In this document: one piece after another, positions 1-9,672 of the stretch
Layout of the letters: the number at the start of each line of letters is the position of its first letter
Numbering within the stretch: the stretch's first letter is position 1
Source: Liopterus haemorrhoidalis
Taxonomy: Eukaryota > Arthropoda > Insecta > Coleoptera > Dytiscidae
NCBI GenBank assembly: GCA_963971575.1
Contig: OZ020611.1
Location: 204,952,743 to 205,016,742, forward strand
Length of the DNA stretch: 64,000 nucleotides
Reading direction: 5' to 3'
The notes under the pieces: model-generated
What the model was told of the DNA's origin: nothing
Database searches by the model: none
Seen by the model: the letters and a program-made list of their open reading frames with translations, nothing else
Made by a program: the position numbers and the translations under genes

Positions 1-118
1 GCTACCGCTACCGCCACTCCCACCGCGTTAGTGTGAGGAGACCTGATCGCTACCGTGGCCGCCCCCGTGGCCGCCACCGTGGCCGCCACCGCGGCCGCTT
101 TGGTGTGTGGAATCCTTT
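1..118. repeat. GC-rich short-period repeat at left edge
   Basis: This stretch is far more GC-rich than anything beside it. It is built from imperfect 6-12 base units, chiefly GTGGCCGCCACC and CTACCG. On the plus strand one frame stays open from base 3 to 134 and would read as Arg/His/Gly-rich; on the minus strand another frame reads Gly-Gly-His repeats. Both are what any such repeat gives in translation, so I call it a minisatellite. It lies just beyond the 5' splice donor of the calcyphosin-like exon, inside the next intron. A low-complexity exon of another gene is possible but unsupported. Confidence 0.5.
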
Positions 119-155
119 AAGCGCCGCCATAATATAAATAATAGGAAATACTTAC

Positions 156-333
156 TCTTAAAGCCAGCAAAAATTCATCGATATTAATACCACCGCTGTT
201 ATCTGTATCAAATCTTTTAAACATTTCCTGTGCCTCCGATCTGGTTACCTGAAGACCTTGGTCGTGCAGGCCTTTGGTAAATTCTTCTTCATTCAATACC
301 TTGCTACCATCATCGTCCATTACTCTGAACGTT
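156..333 (-). CDS. Calcyphosin-like protein, EF-hand exon
   Basis: This is an internal exon of a calcyphosin/CAPSL-type calcium-binding protein. It encodes about 59 residues holding one EF-hand pair: a first degenerate hand (MDDDGSKVLNEEEF) and a canonical second loop, DTDNSGGINIDE, with Asp/Asn/Ser at the calcium-coordinating positions and the invariant Glu at position 12. The acceptor is tttttag at 334-340 and the donor is GTAAGT starting at 155. It joins in phase to the exon at 3026-3181: the split Arg codon AG|A is restored, giving GIAR-TFRVMDDD, the same order as GLGRVFRIMDDD known from the family. The remaining EF-hands must lie beyond the left edge. The protein family is cytosolic and often ciliary; that role is family knowledge, not visible here. 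Confidence 0.88.
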
Positions 334-759
334 CTAAAAAATAATACATTTTTTAAAATATATTTTAAGTTCTACGAATGTTAAATACACAAAAATGAAT
401 ATTGACTATTAACAAATGCAACTGTTTTGTCGTTAAGTTGGAACAAAGTCTTGATTTTCTTGGTTCGAATACAATTAAGGCAAGGATGAAAATTTGTAAT
501 GCCCAAATAATCTCTTGTTAACATATTTTATTTTATTATTTTAGAAACTTATTTCTAACTATTAGCAATGTGTTATTTGTTTTATAAGTATTTCACTACT
601 ATAAATGATTTATTCTTCTTTAATACCTTAAAAACAAAAAACTAAAATAATTCAAACTATAGGTTGAAGCATAACGTAATAGTAGGCGGAGCTAATTGAG
701 AAGTGATACGCTCAAATACGCTAGCTGGTGGCCAAATTATTGTACTAAATACTGTAGTA

Positions 760-920
760 CAGTTCGAACTTATTACGTATATTTTAGTGTTGAATTTCTG
801 TTACCATGTCGACAGAAGTTGTGAAAAACTATACTCCCACAGCCACAGTACCACAGCCAATAGGGTAGAGACTTCAGTCTTTCACGTGATTTTAGTACCA
901 TTTTTGTATTTAGAACAGGG
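760..920. mobile_element. Small TA-flanked MITE, copy 1
   Basis: The right end reads, on the minus strand, CCCTGTTCTAAATAC next to TA; the left end CAGTTCGAAC also follows TA. About 75 bases at the right end match, in inverse orientation, the element at 49826-49992, including AAAATCACGTGAAAGA and CTATTGGCTGT. No coding capacity is seen; the short open frames here are not conserved between the two copies. It lies inside the calcyphosin-like intron. TA target and size suggest a Tc1/mariner-type non-autonomous element. Confidence 0.6.
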
Positions 921-1119
921 TATATAAAAGCAGAACAAATTGTAATGTTTTTGTTAATCAAGAAAGGACAAAGATAGGCATCTTAGTTTTTTATTTTTCT
1001 TAAGAAAAATGAAAGGAAAGTAAATACTAAGTCCAACTTTTCGCGAGATAATTCTGTTGTTGAACGATTAGAAATAGAAACATACAGTTTGAATTTTTGA
1101 AATCTAGAATTCTACTTAA

Positions 1120-1350
1120 CCCCTTAACGCACCATTTTTTGCATGATTTTTCACCAATTATTTTATTCTTTATTTTCATTGTACATAATTAGACATGATT
1201 TAGTTGCAATACGCACGGAACTGTTTAGCATGTATACTCGGTTGAAACCTATACGTGAAAACTAAATTCCGTTTGCACGACTTTACTCGGGTACGCGGAA
1301 AATATTTAATTTCTCGAAACCGAGTTAACTCGGCTGAGTGCATTAAGGGG
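1120..1350. mobile_element. TTAA-flanked MITE (piggyBac-like)
   Basis: A 231-bp element is bounded by TTAA at 1116-1119 and 1351-1354. Its inverted ends read CCCCTTAACGCA on the left and CCCCTTAATGCA on the right, one mismatch in twelve. TTAA duplication with CCC ends is the piggyBac signature. There is no transposase, so it is non-autonomous. It lies in the calcyphosin-like intron. Confidence 0.7.
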
Positions 1351-1379
1351 TTAATTCATAATTTAAGCTTTCTTGAGTT

Positions 1380-2020
1380 AACGCCATTTTTATCCGTGTA
1401 GTTTTGAAAATTTGTAAATATTTCATTTAAAAAAACGTATCTCAAAAACTACAGGAGATAGGGACCTGCGGTTGGGCTTTTTGAAATACCGAGGTCCTAA
1501 AGGGCCTCAGGACATAAAAATACCCCTAATACATTTTTTTTTTTTTTGAAGTTTTCAAAGATCTTATCTTAAGAACAGATCTGGAAATATTTGAAATAAA
1601 CTATTTGAAAAAGTATTTAAATTACTTTCTGGTATTTGAAATATTGTATTTCAAAAACCAGAAAAAAATTGCAATTTTTTTATTTTGTCCTTTTTTTAAT
1701 TTTAAAATTTTCTAGCTTAAAAACTACAAAATATAGAAAACTGCGGTTTGAATTTTTGAAACCTTCGTATATTGTTTAGTCTAGAAAAAAAAAAAATAAG
1801 GCCCTAGTAACCTAACTTTTACAATAAATACGAATCGTCAAACAAAACCTTTGAACGATTTTTTTAGATTTACGAACAAATTTTTTTTCTTTCTGATTTA
1901 CTTGAAATCTGTATACTTATGTATTTTGCGTCGTAGATCTCAAAAATAATCCCCATTACAAGCACCGGTTACGGTTTTTGAAAAAATTCAAAAAAACGAC
2001 CGAAAATTACCATATTTCAA
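1380..2020. other. AT-rich intronic stretch, no gene seen
   Basis: This is AT-rich, with many poly-A and poly-T runs. Two loosely repeated phrases (CTCAAAAACTACAGGAGATA near 1440, TTAAAAACTACAAAATATAG near 1717) suggest old repeat debris. I see no exon or recognisable element end. Confidence 0.4.
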
Positions 2021-2023
2021 AAA

Positions 2024-2656
2024 ATCAGCTGTGACCACCACAGGACCGACCGACATCGTAAAGTACTTGTATAAAATACATTCTAGCAGCAGAGTAGAAA
2101 TAACTTGGCCTAATATTTTCTAACAGATATATTATTTATCATGACCATGGAAACGTTACATAAAAGTATGAAAAAAATGAGACTTAAAAAAAAAATTACA
2201 TAAATTTGTCGAAATTATTCGTTTTATCAAAAAACGTCTCAAATAAAAGTTATTAGTTATTGAATTTATAGCAACTTTAGTTCAATAAATTTTTTCGAAA
2301 TATTTTTCTGTTGCTAAATATTCGCAAAATTCTTAAAATCGACAAGAGTAAACTCCCATTTCTAGTTAACCGATTTTTACCAAAAGTTGATCAACTCGTG
2401 TCATTGATGTCAAAAGCTTAAATATGCAGTTTCATAAAAATCCTTTCAGCCTAATTTGCTCTGCACGTGTACACAGACGGACAGACAGACAGACGGACAG
2501 ACAGACAGACGGACAGACAGACCGACAGACATCATGCTAAAAATAGTCAAAACGTTATGTAGGGACCTCAATTCGTGGAGATCCATCGAAATCTCGAAAT
2601 GTCAAAATCGGTATGATCACAATACCTCCCTTATATATGTTGACGGTCGGTAAAAA
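2024..2656 (+). repeat. Family A repeat, copy A1
   Basis: Full-length copy, from ATCAGCTGTGACCACCACAG to GTTGACGGTCGGTAAAAAT. Order of parts: terminal hairpin, ACCGACCG box, ATCATGACCATGGAAACGTT, CAGACAGA/CGGA microsatellite (2475-2530), then CATCATGCTAAAAATAGTC and the TATATATGTTGACGG end. Other copies lie at 40158, 44799 and 46155. A 54-bp minus-strand end of another copy follows at 2715-2768. Confidence 0.85.
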
Positions 2657-2714
2657 TACATATGTGAGGCCTTTAAATATATTTTTTAAACTCCCCACCT
2701 TAAAATTGCAACAT

Positions 2715-2768
2715 AAATTAAACAAGTACTTTGTGATGGCGGTCGGTCCTGTGGTGGCCACAGCTATT
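2715..2768 (-). repeat. Family A end fragment
   Basis: Only the hairpin end of family A is present, in reverse: AAACAAGTACTTTGTGATGG, then CGGTCGGTCCTGTGGTGGCC and ACAGCT. It stands about 60 bases after copy A1 in the opposite orientation. Confidence 0.75.
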
Positions 2769-3025
2769 TTTTTTATACTGCCCCAGTATATATTTTTTTA
2801 TACTACCTCCTTAATTTTTAATACCGTCCGGTTTATTTGTAGTCTTAAATAAATATTAAAATAAAGAAAATACAATAGCCCTATATCCATTAGATGTATG
2901 TAAGTCTAATTCATAGTTAAATACGGGCCTGACGCTACGAAAATTATTTCACAAAATTGACTGTCAAAAAATAAAAAATAAATATATGTTTTTTTAAATA
3001 AATATATAGTAAAGTTCTTATTTAC

Positions 3026-3181
3026 CTTGCAATGCCCATAATCCCAGCAGCTCCTCTTGCTAGGCATAATAATCTCAGTTTTTCTACGGGATCTGTAACT
3101 CCGGACAGCTGTCGCTTACATTTATTCATCATGTCTGTCTCTTGTCTTGACATAGCCGACTGAGGACGATTCATTTTAAAT
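3026..3181 (-). CDS. Calcyphosin-like protein, first coding exon
   Basis: This exon carries the start codon (ATG at 3174-3172) and 49 codons plus two bases. The protein begins [12 protein letters not shown] and continues with [19 protein letters not shown], the N-terminal helix typical of calcyphosin-like proteins just before the first EF-hand. The acceptor tttccag sits at 3182-3188, seven bases upstream of the ATG, so a 5' untranslated exon must lie further right; I could not find it. The donor GTAAAT follows AAG at 3025. The intron to the next exon (334-3025, 2.7 kb) holds a Tc1-like MITE, a TTAA MITE and a family A repeat. No other start is plausible, since residues before this Met would cross the splice site. 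Confidence 0.88.
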
Positions 3182-3374
3182 CTGGAAATAAATATAGGTA
3201 CCTCAGACAAAATTATATATTTAGCGACATGCAAAATAGTCATTTTTAAAATTATGTTTAAATATTTAAACCTATGGTCATACAGAAACAAAATTATTTT
3301 GTATTTATATTTCTTTAATTGAGGGTAATATTATGGCTAGAAAAATATTGAACAGCAGTGGTTGTTTGCATATA

Positions 3375-4654
3375 CCAGGTCTACAAGTATGAAATGCGGA
3401 TTTTTTTTAAATAAAACTCATTAAACTCAAAAGAACAGTAAAAGTTTATTTATTCAAAGTATGCTCCATTAGAAGTTATACATTTTTCCCATCTTTCAGG
3501 CAATTTGTGAATACCTCGCCAGTAGAACTCTTCCCCTTTCCCCGCAAACCATTCATCTAGCCATTCTTTCACATTTTCATATGAACAAAAGTGCTGCTCG
3601 GCAAGTGCGTGACCCATAGATGTGAACAAGTGGTAATCTGAAGGGGCCAAGTCTGGTGAGTAAGCATGGGGTAGCACTTCCCACTTGAGTGCCTCCAATG
3701 TGTTGCAAACTGCTTTTGCCTTATGTGTTGAAGCGTTATCGTGAAGAAAGATTACCTTGTGCTGTCTTCTTTCGTATTCTGATCGTTTTATGAACAGCGA
3801 ATGGTTCAATTCGATCAGTTGTTGTTGGTAGCGTTGGGTATTAACTGTTTTAACAGGTTTTAACAATTCATAATAGACCACACCCTTTTGGTCCCACCAA
3901 GTACAGAGCATTATCTTTTTGCCAAAGCGATTCGGTCTTGCAGTTCATGTGGATGGTGAGCCTGGGTTCACCCATGATTTTTTGCGTTTGGGATTTTCAA
4001 AATAAATCCATTTTTCATCGCCAGTAATGATACGATGCAGAAAAGGCTTTCTTTTGTATCGTGCAAGCAAAATTTCACAAGTGTTTTTGCGTTTTTCCAT
4101 CTGCCTCTCATTCAATGCATGTGGAACGCATCTGCCGATTTTCTGGATCTTACCCATCTCTCGTAGGCGATTGGAAACAGCTTGTTGACTAACGCCTAAC
4201 TGTTCTGCTAGTTGTTTTTGTGATTGACTATCGTCTTCCTGTAGCAATGTTTCCAATTTTGTATCTTCATATTTTTTTGGAGGTTTTCCATGTTCTTTGT
4301 CTGTAAGATCAAAGTCACCACTTTTGAAACGCCGAAACCATCGTTCACACGTATCTTACGAGGAGCATATTCACCATAAGCTTCTCGAAGCAGTCGGTAT
4401 GATTCAGCAGCAGTTTTTTTCAAATGAAAACAAATCAGTAGTACTGTCCGAGAATGCTCTTTATTTGGCACAAAATTTGACATTTTTAACACAGTAAAAC
4501 AAAACTATATGATCACTTTTCAAATTATAACCTATACGCATTTGACACTTAATGATAACTTAACAAAACGCCATATGTGTTGAAACTTTGAACTATACAT
4601 GCTGTTTGCGCGGCAAGTTTGAAAAAAATCCGCATTTCATACTTGTAGACCTGG
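3375..4654 (-). mobile_element. Mariner transposon, near full length
   Basis: The 1280-bp element is flanked by TA on both sides (3373-3374 and 4655-4656). Its terminal inverted repeats are identical over 33 bases and start CCAGGTCTACAAGTATGAAA. Length, TA duplication, TIR size and a single transposase frame are all as expected for mariner. The perfect TIRs point to a fairly recent insertion. Confidence 0.95.
3450..4492 (-). pseudogene. Mariner transposase (one frameshift, one stop)
   Basis: The frame runs about 347 codons, the usual mariner length. The N-terminal helix-turn-helix part starts MSNFVPNKEHSRTVLLICFH and continues through the QLAEQLGVSQQAVSNRLREM segment. Then come the catalytic-core motifs ITGDEKWIYFEN (first Asp), FLHDNAS (second Asp) and YSPDLAPSDYHLF (third Asp). 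I count 33 residues between second and third Asp against the canonical 34; a residue seems lost in LPHAYSPD. Two clear lesions: a one-base shift near 4345-4360, between YGEYAP and ERWFRRF, and an in-frame TGA at 3946-3948, after NPGSPST. It would bind the TIRs and cut-and-paste the element; this copy is unlikely to make active enzyme. Confidence 0.92.
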
Positions 4655-4656
4655 TA

Positions 4657-5073
4657 TTCCTTATATCTGGTGCTTATGTCCTTCTTTTCGTGTTTTTCGG
4701 CTTGCACCCTTAAGGGCAGACAGAGGCACCTCGAACGTACCCGCCGCCCGTGTGCAATCATATTGCCGCCCTTAAAAATAGGAACGAGTTTAAAAGCCAT
4801 CAAAGTATAATACTAAGATTTTTTAAGATTTTCTGATGAACACCTCTGGGAAATAGACTGGGAGACAAAAGAGTATTGACACATTTTTTGCGAAAATCGC
4901 ATAAAAAAATTGATTTTTCGAAAATAAAAATGTGTTGGTTTATCTACGCATTTAGAGGTTTCATTTCATATCCCACTCAAAATTATTAAAAAATATTAAT
5001 TTTTTCATTAAATACATATTTGTGTATATTTTTTCCGCGATGTATTTTTTTTGAACTCTCAATAGTTTCATTA
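4657..5073. other. No gene seen
   Basis: AT-rich. The part 4800-5060 contains phrases seen inside family C (GGTTTCATTTCATATCCCAC, AAATACATATTTGTGTATAT), so it is probably an old degraded family C core. No exon was supported. Confidence 0.4.
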
Positions 5074-5736
5074 AAGGTAGCCATACACGGTGAGGATTTC
5101 CTCAAGGTTTGGCCTGAACAGTCTAAGCCTTGAGAAAATCCTCACCGTGTATGGCGACGTCCGTGAGGCCGCGGCCGGTACTTGAGGCAAAAAAATCTCG
5201 AACAAAAATCATATTTCGACCTTGAGGCCAGATTGTAATTGGCCTTGAGGTCAGACTCTTCCTACCGTGTGTGTGCTGTCGACAGTCGGCCTTGAGGATT
5301 TGTAAAGTGAGTGTCGAATTAATTTAGATATGTACAATATGAATTTTTATCGGAATTCATACTAATGTATGAAAATGAACCTTGCTTGTGACAAGTAAGT
5401 TCTAAAGAATACCATGATAGAAATAAAAAGGAGGCTGCGTACGCGAAATTATTGGAAAAAATAAAAGAAGTGGACGTGAAAGCTACAAAAAATGACGTAA
5501 TTAAAAAAATAAACAATATCAGAAGCGCTCTCCGAAAAGAAAATAAAAAAAATTAAGGAATCGATGAAATCAGGAACTTCTGCTAATTCTACGCACAAGC
5601 TTAAGTTGTGGTCCTCAAGGCCTTTTCCTTGAGGCCAATCCTCTCCGTGTGTGGGCGAGGGTTCGGTAGAGGAATTCCTCAAGGAATTCCTTGAGGCTTT
5701 TTCCTTGAGGAAATCCTCACCGTGTATGGCTATCTT
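5074..5736 (+). mobile_element. TIR element, Harbinger-like, with MADF relic
   Basis: The ends are inverted repeats: AAGGTAGCCATACACGGTGA on the left and, on the other strand, AAGATAGCCATACACGGTGA on the right, continuing GGATTTCCTCAAGG. The motif is also repeated inward at 5128-5155 and 5635-5660 as subterminal copies. Flanks allow a TA duplication (5072-5073, 5737-5738); a TTA or TTAA duplication with one mutation is also possible. The MADF-type frame inside suggests a PIF/Harbinger element that kept its accessory DNA-binding frame and lost its transposase. Confidence 0.75.
5347..5616 (+). pseudogene. MADF-domain protein fragment (transposon accessory ORF)
   Basis: Reading from 5347: LSEFILMYENEPCL, a TGA stop where the family usually has Trp, then SSKEYHDRNKKEAAYAKLLE and the helix KINNIRSALRKENKK. 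After a one-base shift near 5550 it continues IKESMKSGTSANSTHKLKLW. This order (PCLW, SKEY.DR.KK..AY..L, I..LR..FRKE.KK, KLW) is the MADF/Myb-like DNA-binding domain. Such domains occur as the second ORF of PIF/Harbinger transposons. The piece is almost a complete domain, interrupted by one stop and one frameshift. No partner transposase is present within the element. Confidence 0.78.
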
Positions 5737-5901
5737 TATGTAGGTCAAAGAGTTGAACAAGCATACCGGATTTCAACTTTCTATGTTCAGCCGTTTGGCT
5801 ACAATTTCTACCGTACAGACAGACCTACAAAATTCTAAAAAGCTATAAGAGAAAATGAATCGATATGTATTATTAAATTTTATGTATGGTATTAAAAATT
5901 A

Positions 5902-5977
5902 CGACCGGCGTAGCGTAGTGGTAACACATGTGCTCTGCGTTGCTAAGGTCTCGGGTTCGAATCCCGCTCAGGCATGG
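5902..5977 (+). repeat. tRNA-derived SINE head
   Basis: The A box (TAGCGTAGTGGTAACAC) and B box (GGGTTCGAATCCCGC) are spaced as in a tRNA. The acceptor ends do not pair, so this is not a working tRNA gene. The layout matches the SINE heads at 25153 (plus) and 52322 (minus), with GTAGCGTAG/GTAGAGGTA and AAGGTCYCGGGTT in common. The tail past 5980 is AT-rich. Confidence 0.75.
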
Positions 5978-6103
5978 AATTTTTCACAAATAAAAAATTG
6001 TCCTGGCTAATTTCCACAACAGCAAAGGCCATAAAAATAAAAAATACGGCAGCAAAAATGTGGACAAAATAATTTTTTTATAAAAATTACTTTTTGTTCC
6101 TAA

Positions 6104-7010
6104 ATCTTAAGCTTAATGCTGAATGGTATACAACAATTTGTTTGCCAGAAGTCATCGACAAAATCAGGAAAAACAACCAAAAACGTCGCATCATTCTTCA
6201 TCATGACAATGCAAGCTGGGCTTCGAACCGAAACTGAACCGAAAACCGAAAAGAATCGATATTTTTGTCGAAACAAAAACCGGAACTGAACCGAAAAAAA
6301 AGGGTTATTTCGATTCAGATAATGTTTATGGGAGTGAACCAAAATATAAAATACATTTTATTTAAGATTAGTTTTTAAACTGATGTGCAGAAAAAAAATG
6401 TAATTTTTTAACTGATAAGTAAAAAAAAAATCGCTTCTATTACTTCAGGGTTGGGCACGCCCAGACCCCCTCCCTGGCAGCGGTCTTGGTATGTTTATTA
6501 CAAAATAAGGAATAAAATGTTCTCCTAAATTATAGTAAATAAATTTCTAATACAAATAATAGCATTTAGAAATTTATCACTCGGAACTGAACCGAAAACC
6601 GAAAAAAAAAAAAAACGTTATTTTTGCCGGAACGAAAACCGGAACCGAACTGATATATATTTTTCAACAAAAATCGAAACGAAAAAAAATAATGGTTCGA
6701 AGCCCTGAATGCAAGCTCCCACACAGCACGTCAAACAATTGATTATTTGAAGGAGAAAAACATCGAAATAATGTCTGATTGCCCGTATTCACTAACGATT
6801 TTTTTTTTTGTTCCCCAATGTCAAACAAAATATGCGTGGACAACGATTTTCAACACCTCAAGAAGCTGCTGAAGCCTTCGAAATCCATGTTGTTGAGATA
6901 CCAACTTCAGAGTGGAAAAAATGTTTCGAGAATTGCTTTGAACTCATGCAAAAGTGTATAAATCTTAAAAGCGAATTATTCGAAAAGCACTAAAACAGTT
7001 TTTCAAAAAA
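6104..7010 (+). pseudogene. Mariner-type transposase relic, split by a hAT MITE
   Basis: Two coding pieces lie on either side of the insertion at 6216-6707. The left piece (6110-6215) reads NAEWYTTICLPEVIDKIRKN and ends RRIILHHDNAS, with the second catalytic Asp. The right piece starts SSHTARQTIDYLKEKNIEIM and, after shifts around 6790-6815, continues FPNVKQNMRGQRFSTPQEAA and ECFELMQKCINLKSELFEKH-like sequence to a stop at 6993. Dropping the insert and one target copy restores the frame across the junction. The third catalytic region (PYSPDL..NDFF) is damaged by a small deletion in a T-run. The 5' part of the gene and the left end are missing. Confidence 0.82.
6216..6707. mobile_element. hAT MITE inside mariner relic
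   Basis: The 492-bp element has ends CTGGGCTTCGAACC (left) and, inverted, CAGGGCTTCGAACC (right), with a perfect 8-bp target duplication AATGCAAG at 6208-6215 and 6708-6715. The inside is rich in degenerate GAACCGAAACCGAAA units at both ends (6225-6320 and 6585-6690). The 8-bp duplication and CAGGG terminus are hAT marks. No coding sequence is seen. Confidence 0.9.
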
Positions 7011-7210
7011 AAAAATGTATCTTTCTTAGTTTTTGTAAAATTTAAAAAGTAGCCCTCGTATAACGATCTTACTAAAAATTATAGGAAAAATTTAAGTCCT
7101 TTGAATTTTTTCTTATAGGGTCATATCAAAGACAAAGAGTACAACACTGTGCATCCAAATGTACATTTAAAAAACAGTATTACTAATATCGATGGTAATA
7201 TATAAAACCA

Positions 7211-7870
7211 GTGGCGAAGGGAAACCTCCGCTAGACTTGCCCTCCCCAAAAAAAAAAAAAAAAAAATTAATTTAAATTTTTTTTTAATATTTATATAAAT
7301 CTTCAAAAATACATCAAATTATGTTCTATACAAATTTTTGTCCAAGGCTTGGTTTACTTTTTACGAATTAATTATCATGACCATGGAAACGTTACATATA
7401 AATATGAAAAAATTGAGACTTCGAAAAATTTTAAATAATTTTACAAAAAAAAATTCAAAATTCTTCGTTTTATCAAAAAACGTCTCAAATAAAAGTTATT
7501 AGTTATTGCATTTATAGTAACTTTTGTTGAATAAATTTTTTCGAAATATTTTTCTGTTGCTAAATATTCGCAAAAATCTTAAAATCGACACGAGTAAACT
7601 CCCGTTTCTATTCAAACGATCTTTATAAAAAACAATAGGGGTCTTCCCATTTAATAGGAGAATTTTTTAGTACCAAAACGAATTCTCTAAGTTGAACCGT
7701 TCTTGAGTTATCGTGTATACATACAGACACACACACATACGGACGGCACTTCGAAAATAGGTTTTTTGGATTCCCTGGACCATGAAACGTGGTCATCAGT
7801 CAAAATCTCGACATCGAAAATTTTCGCGATTACAATAATTGCCCCTTATATATTAAGGTCGAGCAAGTAA
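7211..7870 (+). repeat. Family B repeat, copy B1
   Basis: The copy runs from CAGTGGCGAAGGGAAACCTC to TATTAAGGTCGAGCAAGTAA. The middle shares ATCATGACCATGGAAACGTT and the ACGAGTAAACTCCC block with family A, but the microsatellite is CACA/TACGGACGG (7722-7745) and the 3' part is ACCATGAAACGTGGTCATC. Copy B2 at 28155-32299 has the same order. The sequence at 7395-7415 is the empty site matching the 3.35-kb insertion in B2. Confidence 0.85.
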
Positions 7871-9009
7871 AAATATAGGAATAACATATTTATAAGAGTG
7901 TATTTATGCATAAATGAGAATGGGGGCAATTTTAAACAATATTTGTGACTTCATTTTATTTATTTATTTTATTTTTTTATTTTTATTTTGTTAGTGGAAT
8001 TAAACGGAGACAAGCTCCTGCAAATTCCCACGTACAGAAGTTATAACAAAGTAATAATTCTTACAACAAACTTTTGTAAGTTACATAATAGATATAACTA
8101 AATATAAAGAAAAAGAAAATATATTAGAAATTTTTCATCTACATAATTTGATTTATAATGAAAGCTTTATATTGGTTGAAATTCATAAAAAATATGTCAC
8201 AATTTTGTGAAAATCCATTAACTGATCGCATCATGATATTAACAGGGGAATTAAAGCCAACATTACTAACACTGTTACTGCAGTAAAATGTCTGGGAATG
8301 TCTTGTATTCTGCACAGGAACGTTAAAATTAACGTGTTGTAACAAGTCGGGACAGTCGATTTTATTATTAATAATTTTATATAATGTTCATACCGATTAT
8401 CATTCTACGCTTAGACAATTCGGTAACATAATAATTAATTTCAATAAAATTCATACAATTTGCATTTTGTGATATAAGACTATGAATAAGTAAAAAAAAA
8501 AATGTGTTTCCATTTAAATTAGAAAGTTACAAACGTATTTTAGGAACTACTGGTCAAAATAAAAAATTGATATTTTCTTATAAAATAATAATCGTTGTTT
8601 AATTTAAGCAACCTCGTAGTTCTTATAGTTCTCGAAATAGCAATAGTGGACAAATTAAAATGAACATTCTGTATATTTTTACTCATAAAGGTCTGAAAAT
8701 ATTCTCTATATCATTGATGGGAACAAGAACAGTTCAACAGGAATTTTTGATCTGATAATTTTTTCTAAAAATGCCTTTTAATCCTTTTGTCCCTAGTGGT
8801 TACACCAAGAAACCACTTTCCAAAAAATTTATTTCATGATTTATTTCTATCTAAGTGGTAAGCAATATTTCACGGCGAAATATGTCGGTATGTTTAAATT
8901 TCATTTTAATATTTTGCGCTGAATAAGTTGACTTATGAAACAGTTCAAAATTGTAATAATCTATTCAATTTTACACAGTTAGCAGATTGCAAAGGTTGAT
9001 AAGTAAATG
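7871..9009. other. AT-rich spacer, no gene seen
   Basis: I found no supported exon, TIR element or coding relic. A phrase near 8645 (AATAGTGGACAAATTAAAAT) resembles one near 47222, so a degraded MITE may be present. Family A and C parts are absent. Confidence 0.4.
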
Positions 9010-9324
9010 TAGGGTGACCATCCGTCCCGGTTTTCGGTCAATTGTCCCGGTGTCCCGAAGACTGTCCTCGGGACGCCCGATTGTCCCGGTTTTTGAATCT
9101 CTTTGCTCTTCACTTTGAATTTGGATAGGTGAGGACCTTTTTTTTTTCTTTGCTCTTTACTTTGAATTTGGGGAGGTGAGGACCTTTTTTTTTGCTCTTC
9201 ACTTTGAATTTGAGAGGTGAGGACCTTTTTTTTTTTTTGCTCTTCACTTGGATCTAGGAGGAAACAAAGACCTTCTTTTTTTTCCTGTGTCCCGGTTTCC
9301 CTTCACTGAAATCTGGTCACCCTA
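9010..9324. mobile_element. MITE with 8-bp duplication and internal 56-bp repeats
   Basis: The ends are TAGGGTGACCATCCG and, inverted, TAGGGTGACCAGATT; the exact 8-bp target copy AGTAAATG lies at 9002-9009 and 9325-9332. This fits a hAT-type element. The core holds three to four tandem units of about 50-58 bp, each TTTGCTCTTCACTTTGAATT followed by GGTGAGGACC and a T-run. A diverged relative appears at 14368-15367. Confidence 0.85.
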
Positions 9325-9458
9325 AGTAAATGTATCACTGTTTTATATCACGTGATATATTGTTTATGAATTTGTTTTTATAATGTCTAATTTTTTATAC
9401 TTTGTAACGTGGTTTCGTGGTATAACCACAGGGATTAATGAATTTGCGCCAATTTCAG

Positions 9459-9568
9459 GAAAAATTAAATGGAGTTTTAAAAATATGAAGGAGAGTGAGT
9501 TTGAAACGATGTTTGGAGATATTCCTGCTGACCAGGAATCTTATATAGATGTCTTATTCAGATGTCAG
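9459..9568 (+). CDS. Candidate host exon, GRAM-domain-like start
   Basis: An acceptor-like ccaatttcag ends at 9458 and a donor CAG|GTACCA begins at 9569, enclosing 110 bases open in one frame. The product reads KIKWSFKNMKESEFETMFGD, then IPADQESYIDVLFRCQ. The pattern of Phe, MF.DIPADE-like acid turn, hydrophobics and Cys, ending exactly where CALQ ends in GRAMD/Aster proteins, resembles the beginning of a GRAM domain (lipid-binding, membrane contact sites). The open frame extends from 9383 to 9598, so an unspliced reading is possible, but the upstream part shows no family likeness. No partner exon was found within the window. Codon use looks ordinary for an AT-rich genome. Confidence 0.42.
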
Positions 9569-9672
9569 GTACCAAGTGACGTTAAATATCTGATTTAGGT
9601 GGGGAGTATAAAGAGTGATGAGCCTCATCGTACAAAGTAGAGATGAAGTGTGGGGTAGGACATTGTCTAAAT

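Noticed and set aside
703..961. Two overlapping open frames on opposite strands near the calcyphosin-like intron
   Set aside because: They lie in a MITE whose second copy at 49826 does not keep either frame.
5902..5977. A functional tRNA gene
   Set aside because: A and B boxes fit, but the acceptor ends do not pair and the layout matches SINE heads elsewhere in the window.
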